This document shows, piece after piece, positions 15,593 to 24,710 of a stretch of 64,000 bases of DNA. The notes below the pieces were generated by a model. The model did no database searches, was not told where the DNA came from, and worked only from the letters and a program-made list of their open reading frames with translations. The position numbers and the translations under genes were made by a program. The stretch is from Gimesia chilikensis (lineage in GTDB: Bacteria; Planctomycetota; Planctomycetia; Planctomycetales; Planctomycetaceae): assembly GCF_008329715.1 (NCBI RefSeq), contig NZ_VTSR01000002.1, positions 143,578-207,577 of the forward strand, given 5' to 3'. How positions within the stretch are numbered: position 1 is the first letter of the stretch; the number at the start of each line of letters is the position of its first letter.

Positions 15593-17041
15593 CTACGTCA
15601 GTACTTCTTTAATGACGCGTGCTTCTTCGACACCAGTGAGTTTGGTGTCCAGGCCCTGGAATTCAACGCTGAAGCGCTTGTGATCAATTCCTAAGAGATG
15701 CAGCATGGTTGCATGCAGATCACGCACGTGTACTATGTTTTCAACGGAATTATAGCCTAGTTCGTCTGTATTACCATAAGAAATTCCACCTTTTATCCCT
15801 CCACCGGCCATCCACATGGAAAAACCTTTAATGTGATGGTCCCGGCCGGCGCCTCCCTTGCCCTGGAACATAGGTGTTCTGCCAAATTCCCCTCCCCAGA
15901 TCACGAGGGTTTCATCCAGCATCCCACGTGATTTGAGATCGTTGATCAGAGCCCACGTTGGTTTATCGGTCAGACCGCAACAGGTATTCATGTAGCGTAC
16001 CAGACCTCCATGGTGGTCCCAGCCACGATGATAGAGATGAATGAAACGGGAACCCCGCTCCGCCAGTCGTCGGGCCAGCAGACAGTTTGTAGCATAGGTG
16101 CCCGAACCCGCTTCGGCTCCGTACATTTCCAGCGTCTCTTTTGATTCATCAGACAGATCCATCAGTTCCGGAACAGAGGTCTGCATCCGAAACGCCATCT
16201 CGTAAGCCGCAATGCGGGTATCGATTTCCGGATTGGAAACACTTTGATTGCGGAAACGATCCAGTTTTCGGACGGCGTCAATCAGTTCTTTCTGCTGGGG
16301 ATCGGTAATCCCTGCGGGGTTTTTGAGATAGTTCACCGGATCGCCGGTCGAATTGAACTGAACTCCCTGATACCGGCTGGGAAGAAAGCCGGTTCCCCAC
16401 TGACGCGAAGCGATCGGCTGTGGATTACGTCCGCCGACACTGGTCAAGACTACGAAGCCGGGGAGTTCTTCGGTCTCACTTCCCAGTCCATAAGTGACCC
16501 AGGATCCCATTGACGGTCGACCGCTGATCGCCGTGCCTGTGTTCATGAAGGTGTGCGCGGGATCGTGATTGATCTGCTCAGTGACCATCGAACGCACGAT
16601 GCAGATATCATCTGCGATTTTGGCGGTCCAGGGGAGAAAGTCACTGATTTCCTGGCCGTTCTCGCCGTACTTGCGAAACTTGGTCAATGGTCCCTGGCAC
16701 TTGAGATCGCGCCCCTGCAGCTGGGCAATGGGTTGACCTTTGGTATAACTTTCCGGAAAAGGCTTCCCATCCATTTCCGCCAGCTTCGGTTTGTAATCGA
16801 AGGTTTCCAGATGAGTCGGTCCTCCCGCCATGCAGAGAAAAATCACCCGTTTCGCTTTGGGAGCGAAGTGCGGCAGACCGGGTAGGCCATCACTGGCCGT
16901 TGTCACCGTTTTTGATTGCGCTGCAGCCAGACCATCGCGGGTGAGCAGCGACCCCAGTGCCGCCGATCCCAGACCAACGCCGGAACGGGAGAGAAAGGTG
17001 CGCCGATTCAAATGTGTCTGTAATTGATTGAAGTCGAACAT
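15593..17041 (-). CDS. DUF1501 family protein, Tat-exported
   Basis: The 482-residue protein begins with a twin-arginine signal (NRRTFLSRSGVGLGSAALGS). It has the DUF1501 pattern, a sulfatase/alkaline-phosphatase-like fold: FLCMAGGPTHLETFDYKPKL, DPAHTFMNTG, FIHLYHRGWDHHGG, LVIWGGEFGRTP and RDHHIKGFSMWMAGGGIKGG. Histidine and Asp positions in the last blocks are those expected to bind metal. In planctomycetes such genes are nearly always found with a DUF1549/DUF1553 cytochrome gene, as here, where that gene is four bases upstream. The substrate of the pair is not known. Confidence 0.93.
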   Translation of the reverse strand: MFDFNQLQTHLNRRTFLSRSGVGLGSAALGSLLTRDGLAAAQSKTVTTASDGLPGLPHFAPKAKRVIFLCMAGGPTHLETFDYKPKLAEMDGKPFPESYTKGQPIAQLQGRDLKCQGPLTKFRKYGENGQEISDFLPWTAKIADDICIVRSMVTEQINHDPAHTFMNTGTAISGRPSMGSWVTYGLGSETEELPGFVVLTSVGGRNPQPIASRQWGTGFLPSRYQGVQFNSTGDPVNYLKNPAGITDPQQKELIDAVRKLDRFRNQSVSNPEIDTRIAAYEMAFRMQTSVPELMDLSDESKETLEMYGAEAGSGTYATNCLLARRLAERGSRFIHLYHRGWDHHGGLVRYMNTCCGLTDKPTWALINDLKSRGMLDETLVIWGGEFGRTPMFQGKGGAGRDHHIKGFSMWMAGGGIKGGISYGNTDELGYNSVENIVHVRDLHATMLHLLGIDHKRFSVEFQGLDTKLTGVEEARVIKEVLT

Positions 17042-17045
17042 ATTC

Positions 17046-19478
17046 TTAATTCCTCGTCACCACTTCATTCAGGTTGAGCAGAGCCCGTGTAACCTCCGTC
17101 CAGGCCGCGAGTTCAACCGCTTCCAGGTTGGTTTCGGTTTTAGTAAGGCCGGTACTGGTCAGAGCCTGGGCCTCTTTGGTCCGATTAGCAAACGCACGCC
17201 GGTTCGAGTTCAGCAGGTCCTGCAGTACTTCAATCTCGTACTCTTCCGGTTCGCGTGACGTCGCCTGGGTGAAGGCGAAATTGATGCGTTCTTGATCGGA
17301 GTCGCCTCCCTGTTGGATCACATGCCCCGCGAAAACGCGGGCTGCTTCAATAAATGTGGGATCGTTAAGCAGGGTCATGGCTGCGATCGGGGTGTTCGAA
17401 CGGGGCCGCTGCGCCGTACATTCTTCGCGACTGGGGGCATCGAAGGCTTTGAGCATCGGATGCAGGAACTGACGCTGCCAGTGCATGTAGACGCCGCGTC
17501 GCCATTGTCGTTCGTCCTGATGCGATACATATTTTCGCTTCGGAAAATTCAAATGTCGATAGTAGCCTGCAGGCTGATACGGCTTCACGCTCGGGCCACC
17601 AATGTCGGTTACCAGCAGTCCGCTGATTGCCAGTGCGTTATCACGGACCATCTCCGCAGGCAGGCGGAAGCGGGCCTGGCGGTCGAGGCGTCTGTTGAAG
17701 GGATCTGCTTTCCGCTGTTCGGGAGATTCCAGTGATGACTGACGGTAAGCGCGGCTCATGACGATGAATTTCACCATCTGTTTGATGTCCCACTCATCTT
17801 CGAAAAACTTGATCGCCAGTTGATCGAGCAGTTCAGGATAATGGGGTGGGCCTCCCTGGCCTCCAAAGTCGTCCAGTACCGGCGCGATTCCACGACCGAA
17901 GAACAGATACCAGAACCTGTTTGCCATTACGCGGGCCATCAGGGGACCATATCCGTCTTCGGCTGAGAGCCAGTTGGCCAGGTCCAGTCGTGTGGGACGC
18001 TCGTGGTTTGTTTTGATCTGCCCCATAAATTCCGGGATCGCAGGTTGGACCACAGGGCCACTTTCATCCAGCCAGTTTCCTCGGGGGAGAACTCGAATTT
18101 CGCGAGGTTTAATGGAAACGGTAATCATGGTTTTGACCGCACCGCGATCAATGGCCTCCCGTTCTTTTTTCAGAGGCCCCAATTGCTTGTTTAACGCAGC
18201 CATCTGTTTGAGCTTCTGCTCTTTTTCTTCCGGCGACTGTTTCTGGATCTCCGGACTGGAAATGGCTTTCAACTTATCTTGGATAGATTTGATATTGGCG
18301 TCGAGTCTGGCAATCTTCTGTTTTTCCTCTTCGGAGTACAGAAAGATTTCCGGTTCACGGATCGTCGGAATGCGGTCAGCTCCCCGTTTCAGATGCTGGT
18401 CTTCATCGATATCCGCGAAGAAAGCGACCATCGAATAAAAGTCTTTGGCGGTATACGGATCATATTTGTGATCGTGGCACTGGCAGCAGCCCATCGTGGC
18501 TCCCATCCAGACTCCCGAGAAGTTGCGAATGCGGTCGGCAGCGTAGATCGCCAGATACTCTTTCCGCTGGACACCCCCTTCGTGGGATGTCTGCAAAACG
18601 CGGTTGTATCCGGTCGCGATCTTCTGTTGTAAGCTGGGGTCAGGCAGCAGGTCACCTGCCAGTTGCTCACGAGTAAACTGATCAAAGGGCAGATTGCGAT
18701 TGAAGGCATCAATCACGTAATCCCGGTAAGGGGAAATGTGGTGATCCTGGTCGCCGTGGTATCCCACCGTATCTGCAAAGCGGACCAGGTCCAGCCAGTA
18801 CATCGCCATCCGTTCGCCGTAATGCGGCGATGCCAGCAGGCGATCAACCTGCTTTTCATATGCAGTGGGACTGTCATCCTTCACAAATGCGTCGACTTCT
18901 GCCCGCGTGGGCGGCAGGCCGGTCAGGTCGAAACTCAGGCGACGGAGTAGAGTGATTTTGTCTGCCTCCGGCGACGGTTTCAGCCCCTGCTCTTCCAGGC
19001 GTGAGAGAACGAAATTGTCAATCCAGTTCACGGGCCACTGCTGGTCTTTGACTTGAGGGACCGGGCTGGCATGGGGTTTGACATACGCCCAGTGTTGCGA
19101 CCATTGTGCGCCTTCAGCAATCCACTGTTTGAACAGTTCGATCTCTTCACTGGTCAGTTTCTTACCTGAATCGGCAGGAGGCATCACGGTGTCTGCATCA
19201 TGACTGGAAATCCGTGCGAAGAGCTCACTCTGATCCGGTTGACCGGGATGGATGATGGCCGAATCGGAAGTCGATTTCAGACCGGTTTCCTGATCGAGCC
19301 GCAAGTCGGCTTCGCGATGCTCTGCATCGGGGCCGTGGCAGTGGAAACAGTTCCGGGAAAGAATCGGTCGGATGTCGCGATTGAAATTGACCTGGGGAGG
19401 TCCGGCGTTTGCCTGTACGGGAAGCGTGAATAACGCCAGCAGAGTGATGCCTGGAAAACAGCGCAAGACTCGCAACAT
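17046..19478 (-). CDS. Planctomycete cytochrome protein, PSCyt1-DUF1549-DUF1553
   Basis: The 810-residue exported protein has a signal peptide (ITLLALFTLPVQANA) and then a heme c-binding domain with CFHCHGPDAEHREADL near residue 43. The DUF1549 domain follows (WIDNFVLSRLEEQGL, LLRRLSFDLTGLPPT, HYGERMAMYWLDLVRFADT). A charged helical linker (about 385-445) leads to DUF1553 (DLANWLSAEDGYGPLMARV, NRFWYLFFGRGIAPVLDDFG). CQCHDHKYDP is a second His/Cys-rich site. It is cotranscribed with the DUF1501 gene downstream. The pair is a hallmark of this phylum and is presumed to process an external polymer or other substrate; this is not established. Confidence 0.94.
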   Translation of the reverse strand: MLRVLRCFPGITLLALFTLPVQANAGPPQVNFNRDIRPILSRNCFHCHGPDAEHREADLRLDQETGLKSTSDSAIIHPGQPDQSELFARISSHDADTVMPPADSGKKLTSEEIELFKQWIAEGAQWSQHWAYVKPHASPVPQVKDQQWPVNWIDNFVLSRLEEQGLKPSPEADKITLLRRLSFDLTGLPPTRAEVDAFVKDDSPTAYEKQVDRLLASPHYGERMAMYWLDLVRFADTVGYHGDQDHHISPYRDYVIDAFNRNLPFDQFTREQLAGDLLPDPSLQQKIATGYNRVLQTSHEGGVQRKEYLAIYAADRIRNFSGVWMGATMGCCQCHDHKYDPYTAKDFYSMVAFFADIDEDQHLKRGADRIPTIREPEIFLYSEEEKQKIARLDANIKSIQDKLKAISSPEIQKQSPEEKEQKLKQMAALNKQLGPLKKEREAIDRGAVKTMITVSIKPREIRVLPRGNWLDESGPVVQPAIPEFMGQIKTNHERPTRLDLANWLSAEDGYGPLMARVMANRFWYLFFGRGIAPVLDDFGGQGGPPHYPELLDQLAIKFFEDEWDIKQMVKFIVMSRAYRQSSLESPEQRKADPFNRRLDRQARFRLPAEMVRDNALAISGLLVTDIGGPSVKPYQPAGYYRHLNFPKRKYVSHQDERQWRRGVYMHWQRQFLHPMLKAFDAPSREECTAQRPRSNTPIAAMTLLNDPTFIEAARVFAGHVIQQGGDSDQERINFAFTQATSREPEEYEIEVLQDLLNSNRRAFANRTKEAQALTSTGLTKTETNLEAVELAAWTEVTRALLNLNEVVTRN

Positions 19479-19845
19479 GGTAATTCGCCCTCAGTCGAAA
19501 ACACGAGAGAAGTGCCGGGAGGCAGAGAGCCCGGATTACCTGGCACATCAAACGCGAGGAAAACTGGTTTGGTGTTACCGGTCCGTAACGAATCGAGTTA
19601 ACGGTAGCCGGACAAACAACATCCGGCAGGTAGGAACATAGTGGACAGAGAGAAAAATTTCTCTTGTCCTGACCTAATCATATCAGCCGTTCCGGGCACC
19701 TGCAACAAGGGTTCTCGGCTTTGCTGCCGAAAACCAGTGGGGCAAAACTTGACAATCGCCGGCGATCTCACGAACTTCAAAAGAGGAGCGGTGTCATAGC
19801 GGTATCGCTCACTCCCGACAATCTCATTCAATTCAGGTTCCGAAG
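19479..19845. other. Intergenic region between divergent genes
   Basis: No gene or clear signal is supported in these 367 bases upstream of both the leftward cytochrome gene and the rightward dehydratase gene. It is expected to hold both promoters. Confidence 0.5.
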
Positions 19846-20814
19846 ATGCAAGCTCCAACGTTTCAGGATATCCAGGAGGCCCTCCCCCGCGTGAGAGAGG
19901 TGCTGGCACCCACTCCCCTTTTCGAATGGCCTGGTCTTAGCCAGCTAACGGGTACTCGACTTTTCCTGAAGCACGAAAACCACCAGCCGGTCGGTGCATT
20001 CAAAGTTCGAGGCGGTATTAACCTGGTGAGTACCCTGTCTGACGCAGAGCGTGAAGCGGGTATCATGGGCTGTTCGACTGGCAATCATGGTCAGTCCCTG
20101 GCATTCGCGGCCCGCAGATTTGGTATCAAATGCACGATCGTGGTCCCGCGTCATAATAATCCCGATAAAGTCCGCGCTATCCAAATGCTGGGTGCTGAAA
20201 TCATTGAAGCGGGTGAAGACTTCAATGAAGCCAAACACTATCTGGAAACCGAGCTAGTCGATGGGAAGCGACGTTACGTGCACTCGGCCAATGAACCCAA
20301 GCTGATTGCAGGCGTGGGGACCCAGGGCATCGAAATATTTGAAACCCTGCCCGATCCGGATGTCGTCATCGTGCCGGTGGGGATGGGCAGCGGTGTCTGT
20401 GGCACGGGCATCGTTGCGAAACACCTGCATCCCCAAACGGAAGTTATCGCGGTACAGGCAGAGAACGCACCGGCAAATCAGCTCTCCTGGAAAGCAGGCA
20501 GCCCACAGACAACCGAGACCGCACAGACCTGGGCGGAGGGAGTCGCGACTCGCGCCGGAGCCGAGCTGACACAGCAGATCATGCAGTCGGTGGTCGATGA
20601 TTTTCTACTGGTCGGCGAAGATGAGATGCGGCTGGCGGCTTACCACATTCTCAAAGAGACCCACAACCTTGCCGAAGGAGCCGGTGCAGCGGCACTGGCA
20701 GCTGTCCTGAAATATCCAGATCGGTTTGCGGGTAAAAAGGTGGTGGCCGTCCTCAGTGGTGGCAATCTGAATCTTGCTGAACTTCCAGAGATTTTGCGGC
20801 TCGGCTCCGATTAA
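19846..20814 (+). CDS. Threonine/serine dehydratase-like PLP enzyme
   Basis: The 322-residue protein is a fold-type II PLP enzyme of the threonine ammonia-lyase and serine racemase group. The Schiff-base lysine is Lys53 in GAFKVRGG, the substrate loop reads STGNHGQSLAFAA, the phosphate-binding glycines are in PVGMGSGVCGTG, and the C-terminal SGGNLN is the pyridine-contacting serine motif. It lacks the ACT-like regulatory domain of biosynthetic IlvA, so it resembles the short catabolic or racemase-like forms. Substrate cannot be settled from sequence. It stands upstream of the SDR gene with a 186-base gap. Confidence 0.88.
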   Translation: MQAPTFQDIQEALPRVREVLAPTPLFEWPGLSQLTGTRLFLKHENHQPVGAFKVRGGINLVSTLSDAEREAGIMGCSTGNHGQSLAFAARRFGIKCTIVVPRHNNPDKVRAIQMLGAEIIEAGEDFNEAKHYLETELVDGKRRYVHSANEPKLIAGVGTQGIEIFETLPDPDVVIVPVGMGSGVCGTGIVAKHLHPQTEVIAVQAENAPANQLSWKAGSPQTTETAQTWAEGVATRAGAELTQQIMQSVVDDFLLVGEDEMRLAAYHILKETHNLAEGAGAAALAAVLKYPDRFAGKKVVAVLSGGNLNLAELPEILRLGSD

Positions 20815-21000
20815 TCCGCATGAATTGAATTCTTTAACGCGCAATAAAACTAAAGCTCATTTATTTAATCCAGGCCCGCGATTTCGCTTCAGCGTTGGAT
20901 TGGAATTCCCTCGCGGTAATTGTTACCGTAAGTGTCAAACCCGGTGCGTCGCTGGACTATCCGGATTTGATCCTGCAAAACAGATCCTGCGAGGGAAAAA

Positions 21001-21768
21001 ATGAGATTTCGAGATCGCGTCGTGATTGTCACCGGTGGCAGCAAGGGGATCGGCGAAGGCTGTTCCCGTGTCTTTTGTGCAGAGGGTGGCCACGTGGCGA
21101 TTCTGGCCCGGGGCATTCAGGCAGGTCAGGCACTGGCTCGCGAACTGAACGAAGCCGGCCCCGGAAAAGCGATGTTCGTGCAATGCGATGTCGGTGAGCA
21201 CGAACAGCTCCGCTCCGCAATCGAACTGGTCGTCGAGCAATATGGACGACTTGACTGCATCATCAATAATGCCGGCGTGCATCCGCCCGCGATGTCCCTG
21301 GAAGAGACCAGCATCGAAGAGATGGAACAGCTGATGCGCGTCAACTTCCTCAGCACCTTCGCGGGGGCCAAATACGCGCTGCCTCACTTGCGGAAAACCA
21401 AAGGGACGATCGTCAATATGTCGTCGATTACCGCAGTCCTGGGGCAGCATCACTCAACGGCTTACTGCTCCACCAAAGGCGCGCAGGTCAGCTTTACCAA
21501 ATCACTGGCGATTGAACTGGGCGAAGCAGGCATCCGCGTGAATGCGATTCTTCCCAGTAATATCGACACCCCACTGATGCACGACTGGGCAGCGACACTA
21601 CCCGATCCCCAGACCGCTCTGAAACGAGTTGCTGATCTGCAGGTCTTCAAGCGGATGGGAACCATTGAAGAGATGGGCAAGCTGGCTTTGTTCCTGGCCA
21701 CCGAGGATTCCAGTTTTATTACCGGACAGGCCATCGAAGCCGAAGGGGGCGCCAGCCTCGATTACTGA
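21001..21768 (+). CDS. SDR-family NAD(P)-dependent oxidoreductase
   Basis: A classical short-chain dehydrogenase of 255 residues. The cofactor motif is TGGSKGIGEG at residues 11-20, NNAGVHPP follows, and the catalytic Ser, Tyr and Lys are in MSSITAVLGQHHSTAYCSTKGA. The Rossmann strand RVVIVTGG begins the protein. A strong GAGGG ribosome site precedes the ATG at 21001. The substrate is unknown. It lies between the dehydratase gene and a DUF1080 gene, all rightward, with gaps near 100-190 bases that make an operon uncertain. Confidence 0.92.
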   Translation: MRFRDRVVIVTGGSKGIGEGCSRVFCAEGGHVAILARGIQAGQALARELNEAGPGKAMFVQCDVGEHEQLRSAIELVVEQYGRLDCIINNAGVHPPAMSLEETSIEEMEQLMRVNFLSTFAGAKYALPHLRKTKGTIVNMSSITAVLGQHHSTAYCSTKGAQVSFTKSLAIELGEAGIRVNAILPSNIDTPLMHDWAATLPDPQTALKRVADLQVFKRMGTIEEMGKLALFLATEDSSFITGQAIEAEGGASLDY

Positions 21769-21864
21769 TCGCGTTTTCTGTGAAAACTGCTTTCCGGGCC
21801 TCATGGGGCTCAGATTCCAATTTCCGATTTTAACTCAATTCAAGATAGATCACAGGAGTAAAGT

Positions 21865-22629
21865 ATGACTGGTCTGAAACGCGTTTTTCGTGTTCTCGTT
21901 GTTTTAATGTTTCTGGGAACCGCCTATCACACCTACGCCAACCTGGTCGAAGAATATAAGAATGGTCTGATCTGGGAAGAACCCAAGGTCGTAGAAACGG
22001 CCCCGCATCAGCCTCCTTCCGATGCGATCGTCCTCTTTGATGGGAAGAATATGGATCAATGGAAGGGGGGCGACAAGTGGAAGATCAAAGACGGGTATGT
22101 CGTCGCTGACAAACAGAGCATCGAGACCAAACAGTCATTTGGCGACTGTCAGCTGCACATTGAATTCGCGACTCCGGCCAAAGTCGAAGGTAACGGCCAG
22201 GGGCGTGGCAACAGTGGTGTGTTTCTGATGGGAAATTATGAAGTTCAGATTCTCGATTCGTATGACAACAAAACCTACTTCGACGGTCAGGCTGCTGCCA
22301 TCTACAAGCAGTATCCACCGCTGGTGAATGCCTGTCGCAAACCAGGTGAATGGCAGTCTTACGACATCATTTTCAACGCACCCCGTTTCAATGAGTATGG
22401 TCAGTTGCTCAAGCCCGCATACCTGACCGTCATTCAGAACGGCGTTATCGTACAGAACCACACGGAACTGCAGGGGGCAACTTACTACCACCAGCCGCCG
22501 TTCTATACGGCTCATGAAGACAAGTTGCCCATTGAGTTGCAGTTTCACAAAAATCCGGTCAAATTCCGGAATATCTGGATTCGCGAGCTGGCAGAAATTC
22601 ATCCCGTCGGCTGTGTCTGTCCTGAGTAA
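21865..22629 (+). CDS. DUF1080 (3-keto-disaccharide hydrolase fold) protein
   Basis: The 254-residue protein has an N-terminal hydrophobic anchor or signal (VFRVLVVLMFLGTAYHTYA). Most of the rest is a DUF1080 jelly-roll domain: IVLFDGKNMDQWKGGDKWKI, then GDCQLHIEFATP, GRGNSGVFLMGNYEVQILDSY and QLHFHKNPVKFRNIWIREL-type ends. The fold is lectin/glucanase-like. Some members act on 3-keto-glycosides. A GGAGT site precedes the ATG at 21865. The xylulokinase gene follows 77 bases downstream, which hints at sugar metabolism but does not prove a link. Confidence 0.92.
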   Translation: MTGLKRVFRVLVVLMFLGTAYHTYANLVEEYKNGLIWEEPKVVETAPHQPPSDAIVLFDGKNMDQWKGGDKWKIKDGYVVADKQSIETKQSFGDCQLHIEFATPAKVEGNGQGRGNSGVFLMGNYEVQILDSYDNKTYFDGQAAAIYKQYPPLVNACRKPGEWQSYDIIFNAPRFNEYGQLLKPAYLTVIQNGVIVQNHTELQGATYYHQPPFYTAHEDKLPIELQFHKNPVKFRNIWIRELAEIHPVGCVCPE

Positions 22630-22706
22630 AGCTGTATGCTGAGCCTGTCAGCAGTTTTCCGTTTCACTGCATAAGATGAACTGACCGAGAGAGAAGGAAC
22701 CAAAGC

Positions 22707-24239
22707 ATGGCTGTTTTTCTGGGTGTGGATGTAGGAACCAGTGGTACCAAGACACTGGCGATGCAGGAAGATGGAACCATTCTGGCGTCTGCGACGGAAG
22801 AGTACCCGCTCTTTAGTCCGCACCCCGGCTGGTCGGAACAGAACCCGGAAGACTGGTGGCAGGCAACAATCAAGAGTATTCGGAAGGTCCTCAAGACGGG
22901 CAAAATTAAAGCTGCAGACGTCAAAGGGATCGGGTTGAGCGGGCAGATGCACGGTAGTGTGTTTCTGAATAAGAAACATGAAGTCATCCGCCCTGCTTTA
23001 CTGTGGAATGATCAGCGCACCGCAGCTGAGTGTGCGGAGATTGAACAGCGGGCCGGCGGTCGCAAAAAGCTGATCAAGCTGGTCGCCAATCCGGCCCTGA
23101 CCGGTTTCACCGCGCCCAAGATTCTCTGGTTGCGGAATCATGAACCGAAACATTTCGACAAGACCGTGCAGGTTCTGCTGCCCAAAGACTATATCCGTTT
23201 CCGTCTGACCGGCGAATTCGCGACCGAAGTCAGCGACGCATCCGGTACTCTGCTGCTGGATGTCAAACAGCGGAACTGGAGTCGTCCTTTGTTGAGTAAG
23301 CTCGAACTGGATGACAGTCTGCTGCCCGACGTTTATGAATCAGAAGATGTCAGCGGGCATCTGACCGCTGATGCAGCCGGTCTGCTGGGACTCTCCAAGG
23401 GAGTCGCAGTCGTCGGCGGTGGCGGAGATCAGGCTGCGGGAGCCGTGGGGAACGGTATCGTTAAAAAAGGTGTGATCTCGGCGACGATGGGAACCAGCGG
23501 CGTGGTCTTCGCACACAGCGATGAAGTGCAGATCGATCCTGAAGGACGCGTGCATACGTTCTGCCATGCGGTGCGCGATAAGTGGCACGTCATGGGCGTG
23601 GTTCTCTCAGCCGGGGGAAGTCTGCAGTGGTATCGCAATCAGTTATGCGAACAGCAGGTGGCGGAGGCGAAACGCAAGAAGGTCGATCCTTACGAACTGA
23701 TTTCCGCCCAGGCGGAGCAGGCACCTCCCGGAAGCGAAGGCCTGTTCTTTCTGCCTTATCTGACCGGCGAGCGGACCCCCCATGCTGATCCCGATGCGCG
23801 GGCTGCCTGGATTGGGCTGAGCTTAAGACATGGTCGCTCCCATCTGGGGCGGGCCGTCATGGAAGGCGCAACTTATGCGATGCGGGACTCGCTGGAAATT
23901 ATCAAGGAACTGAATATTCCGGTCAGGGAAATTCGACTCTCGGGTGGCGGTGCCCGCAGCCCCTTCTGGAGACAGTTGCAGGCGGATATCTACGGTCAGA
24001 AGGTGGTGACCATCAACGCGGAAGAAGGACCAGCTTACGGGGTGGCGCTGCTGGCAGCCGCGGGAACCGGGGCCTATAAAGATGTGGTCGAAGCCTGTTC
24101 ATCCACCATTCGGGTAGTACAGAGTACGAGCGTAAACTCAGAGGCGAAAAGCATCTACAACAAAGCCTACCCCGTTTTTCAGGGGCTCTACTCCTCACTT
24201 AAGGAGGATTTTCCCCGCATCAATCAGCTCTTAAAGTAG
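22707..24239 (+). CDS. xylB: Xylulokinase
   Basis: This FGGY-family kinase phosphorylates D-xylulose to the 5-phosphate, which enters the pentose phosphate pathway. The 510-residue product begins [16 protein letters not shown] (phosphate 1) and has [14 protein letters not shown]. The C-terminal domain carries the [13 protein letters not shown] adenosine-site region and [23 protein letters not shown], with the closing [32 protein letters not shown] ribosome site precedes the start. Length and the GQMHG motif favour xylulokinase over glycerol kinase. No xylose isomerase is in the window. Confidence 0.93.
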   Translation: MAVFLGVDVGTSGTKTLAMQEDGTILASATEEYPLFSPHPGWSEQNPEDWWQATIKSIRKVLKTGKIKAADVKGIGLSGQMHGSVFLNKKHEVIRPALLWNDQRTAAECAEIEQRAGGRKKLIKLVANPALTGFTAPKILWLRNHEPKHFDKTVQVLLPKDYIRFRLTGEFATEVSDASGTLLLDVKQRNWSRPLLSKLELDDSLLPDVYESEDVSGHLTADAAGLLGLSKGVAVVGGGGDQAAGAVGNGIVKKGVISATMGTSGVVFAHSDEVQIDPEGRVHTFCHAVRDKWHVMGVVLSAGGSLQWYRNQLCEQQVAEAKRKKVDPYELISAQAEQAPPGSEGLFFLPYLTGERTPHADPDARAAWIGLSLRHGRSHLGRAVMEGATYAMRDSLEIIKELNIPVREIRLSGGGARSPFWRQLQADIYGQKVVTINAEEGPAYGVALLAAAGTGAYKDVVEACSSTIRVVQSTSVNSEAKSIYNKAYPVFQGLYSSLKEDFPRINQLLK

Positions 24240-24710
24240 GCTGGTGTCCACTAAACCTACGGATTCCCGCAACTGAGAACAGTTTACCCAATCAGGTCAT
24301 CCGACTTGGGAAACACCTGTTTCGCAACTATTTTACGTAAGTTCAATTGTGTAACTGGGGCGAAACAGTTAGTTTAAGATGTGAATGGACGCGTACTTTG
24401 TGACGAGTCTTGATGTCTGTATTTGGCCAATCCCCACTTACAGAATAGAGTTCTTCCAAGTCTGGCTTAACGGATGCCGAAATAATCCATGACAGGTCCC
24501 CATACCCGACTGGATCAATATTGGATAGAGTGGTAGAAAAAGTCAGGCGACCTCCACTAATCCACATGCCTTCCCCAAGACAAATACAGAAAAATCGATT
24601 ATATTCTAAACGCTTCAGCCAGGTTGATTGCATCAGCTTACTGAAGGCGGGCAACACCACGACAGGCAGGCGTTGAATTGCGTTGATAAAGTGTAGGACA
24701 CTCTCTGCAG
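24240..24710. other. Intergenic region with a weakly supported small frame
   Basis: These 471 bases between xylB and the sulfotransferase gene hold no firm gene. A leftward frame at 24343-24660 is listed separately. The base composition is more AT-rich than the flanking genes. Confidence 0.45.
24343..24660 (-). CDS. Possible small orphan protein, 105 residues
   Basis: I do not recognise it. The frame encodes a mixed soluble chain (NRFFCICLGEGMWISGG, then DPVGYGDLSWIISAS and a charged KTRHKVRVHSHLK tail) that reads more like protein than the usual shadow frames. Nothing overlaps it on the other strand. There is no clear ribosome site and no conserved neighbour. It could be the remnant of a longer gene, given that it sits alone in a gap. 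Confidence 0.35.
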   Translation of the reverse strand: MVLPAFSKLMQSTWLKRLEYNRFFCICLGEGMWISGGRLTFSTTLSNIDPVGYGDLSWIISASVKPDLEELYSVSGDWPNTDIKTRHKVRVHSHLKLTVSPQLHN

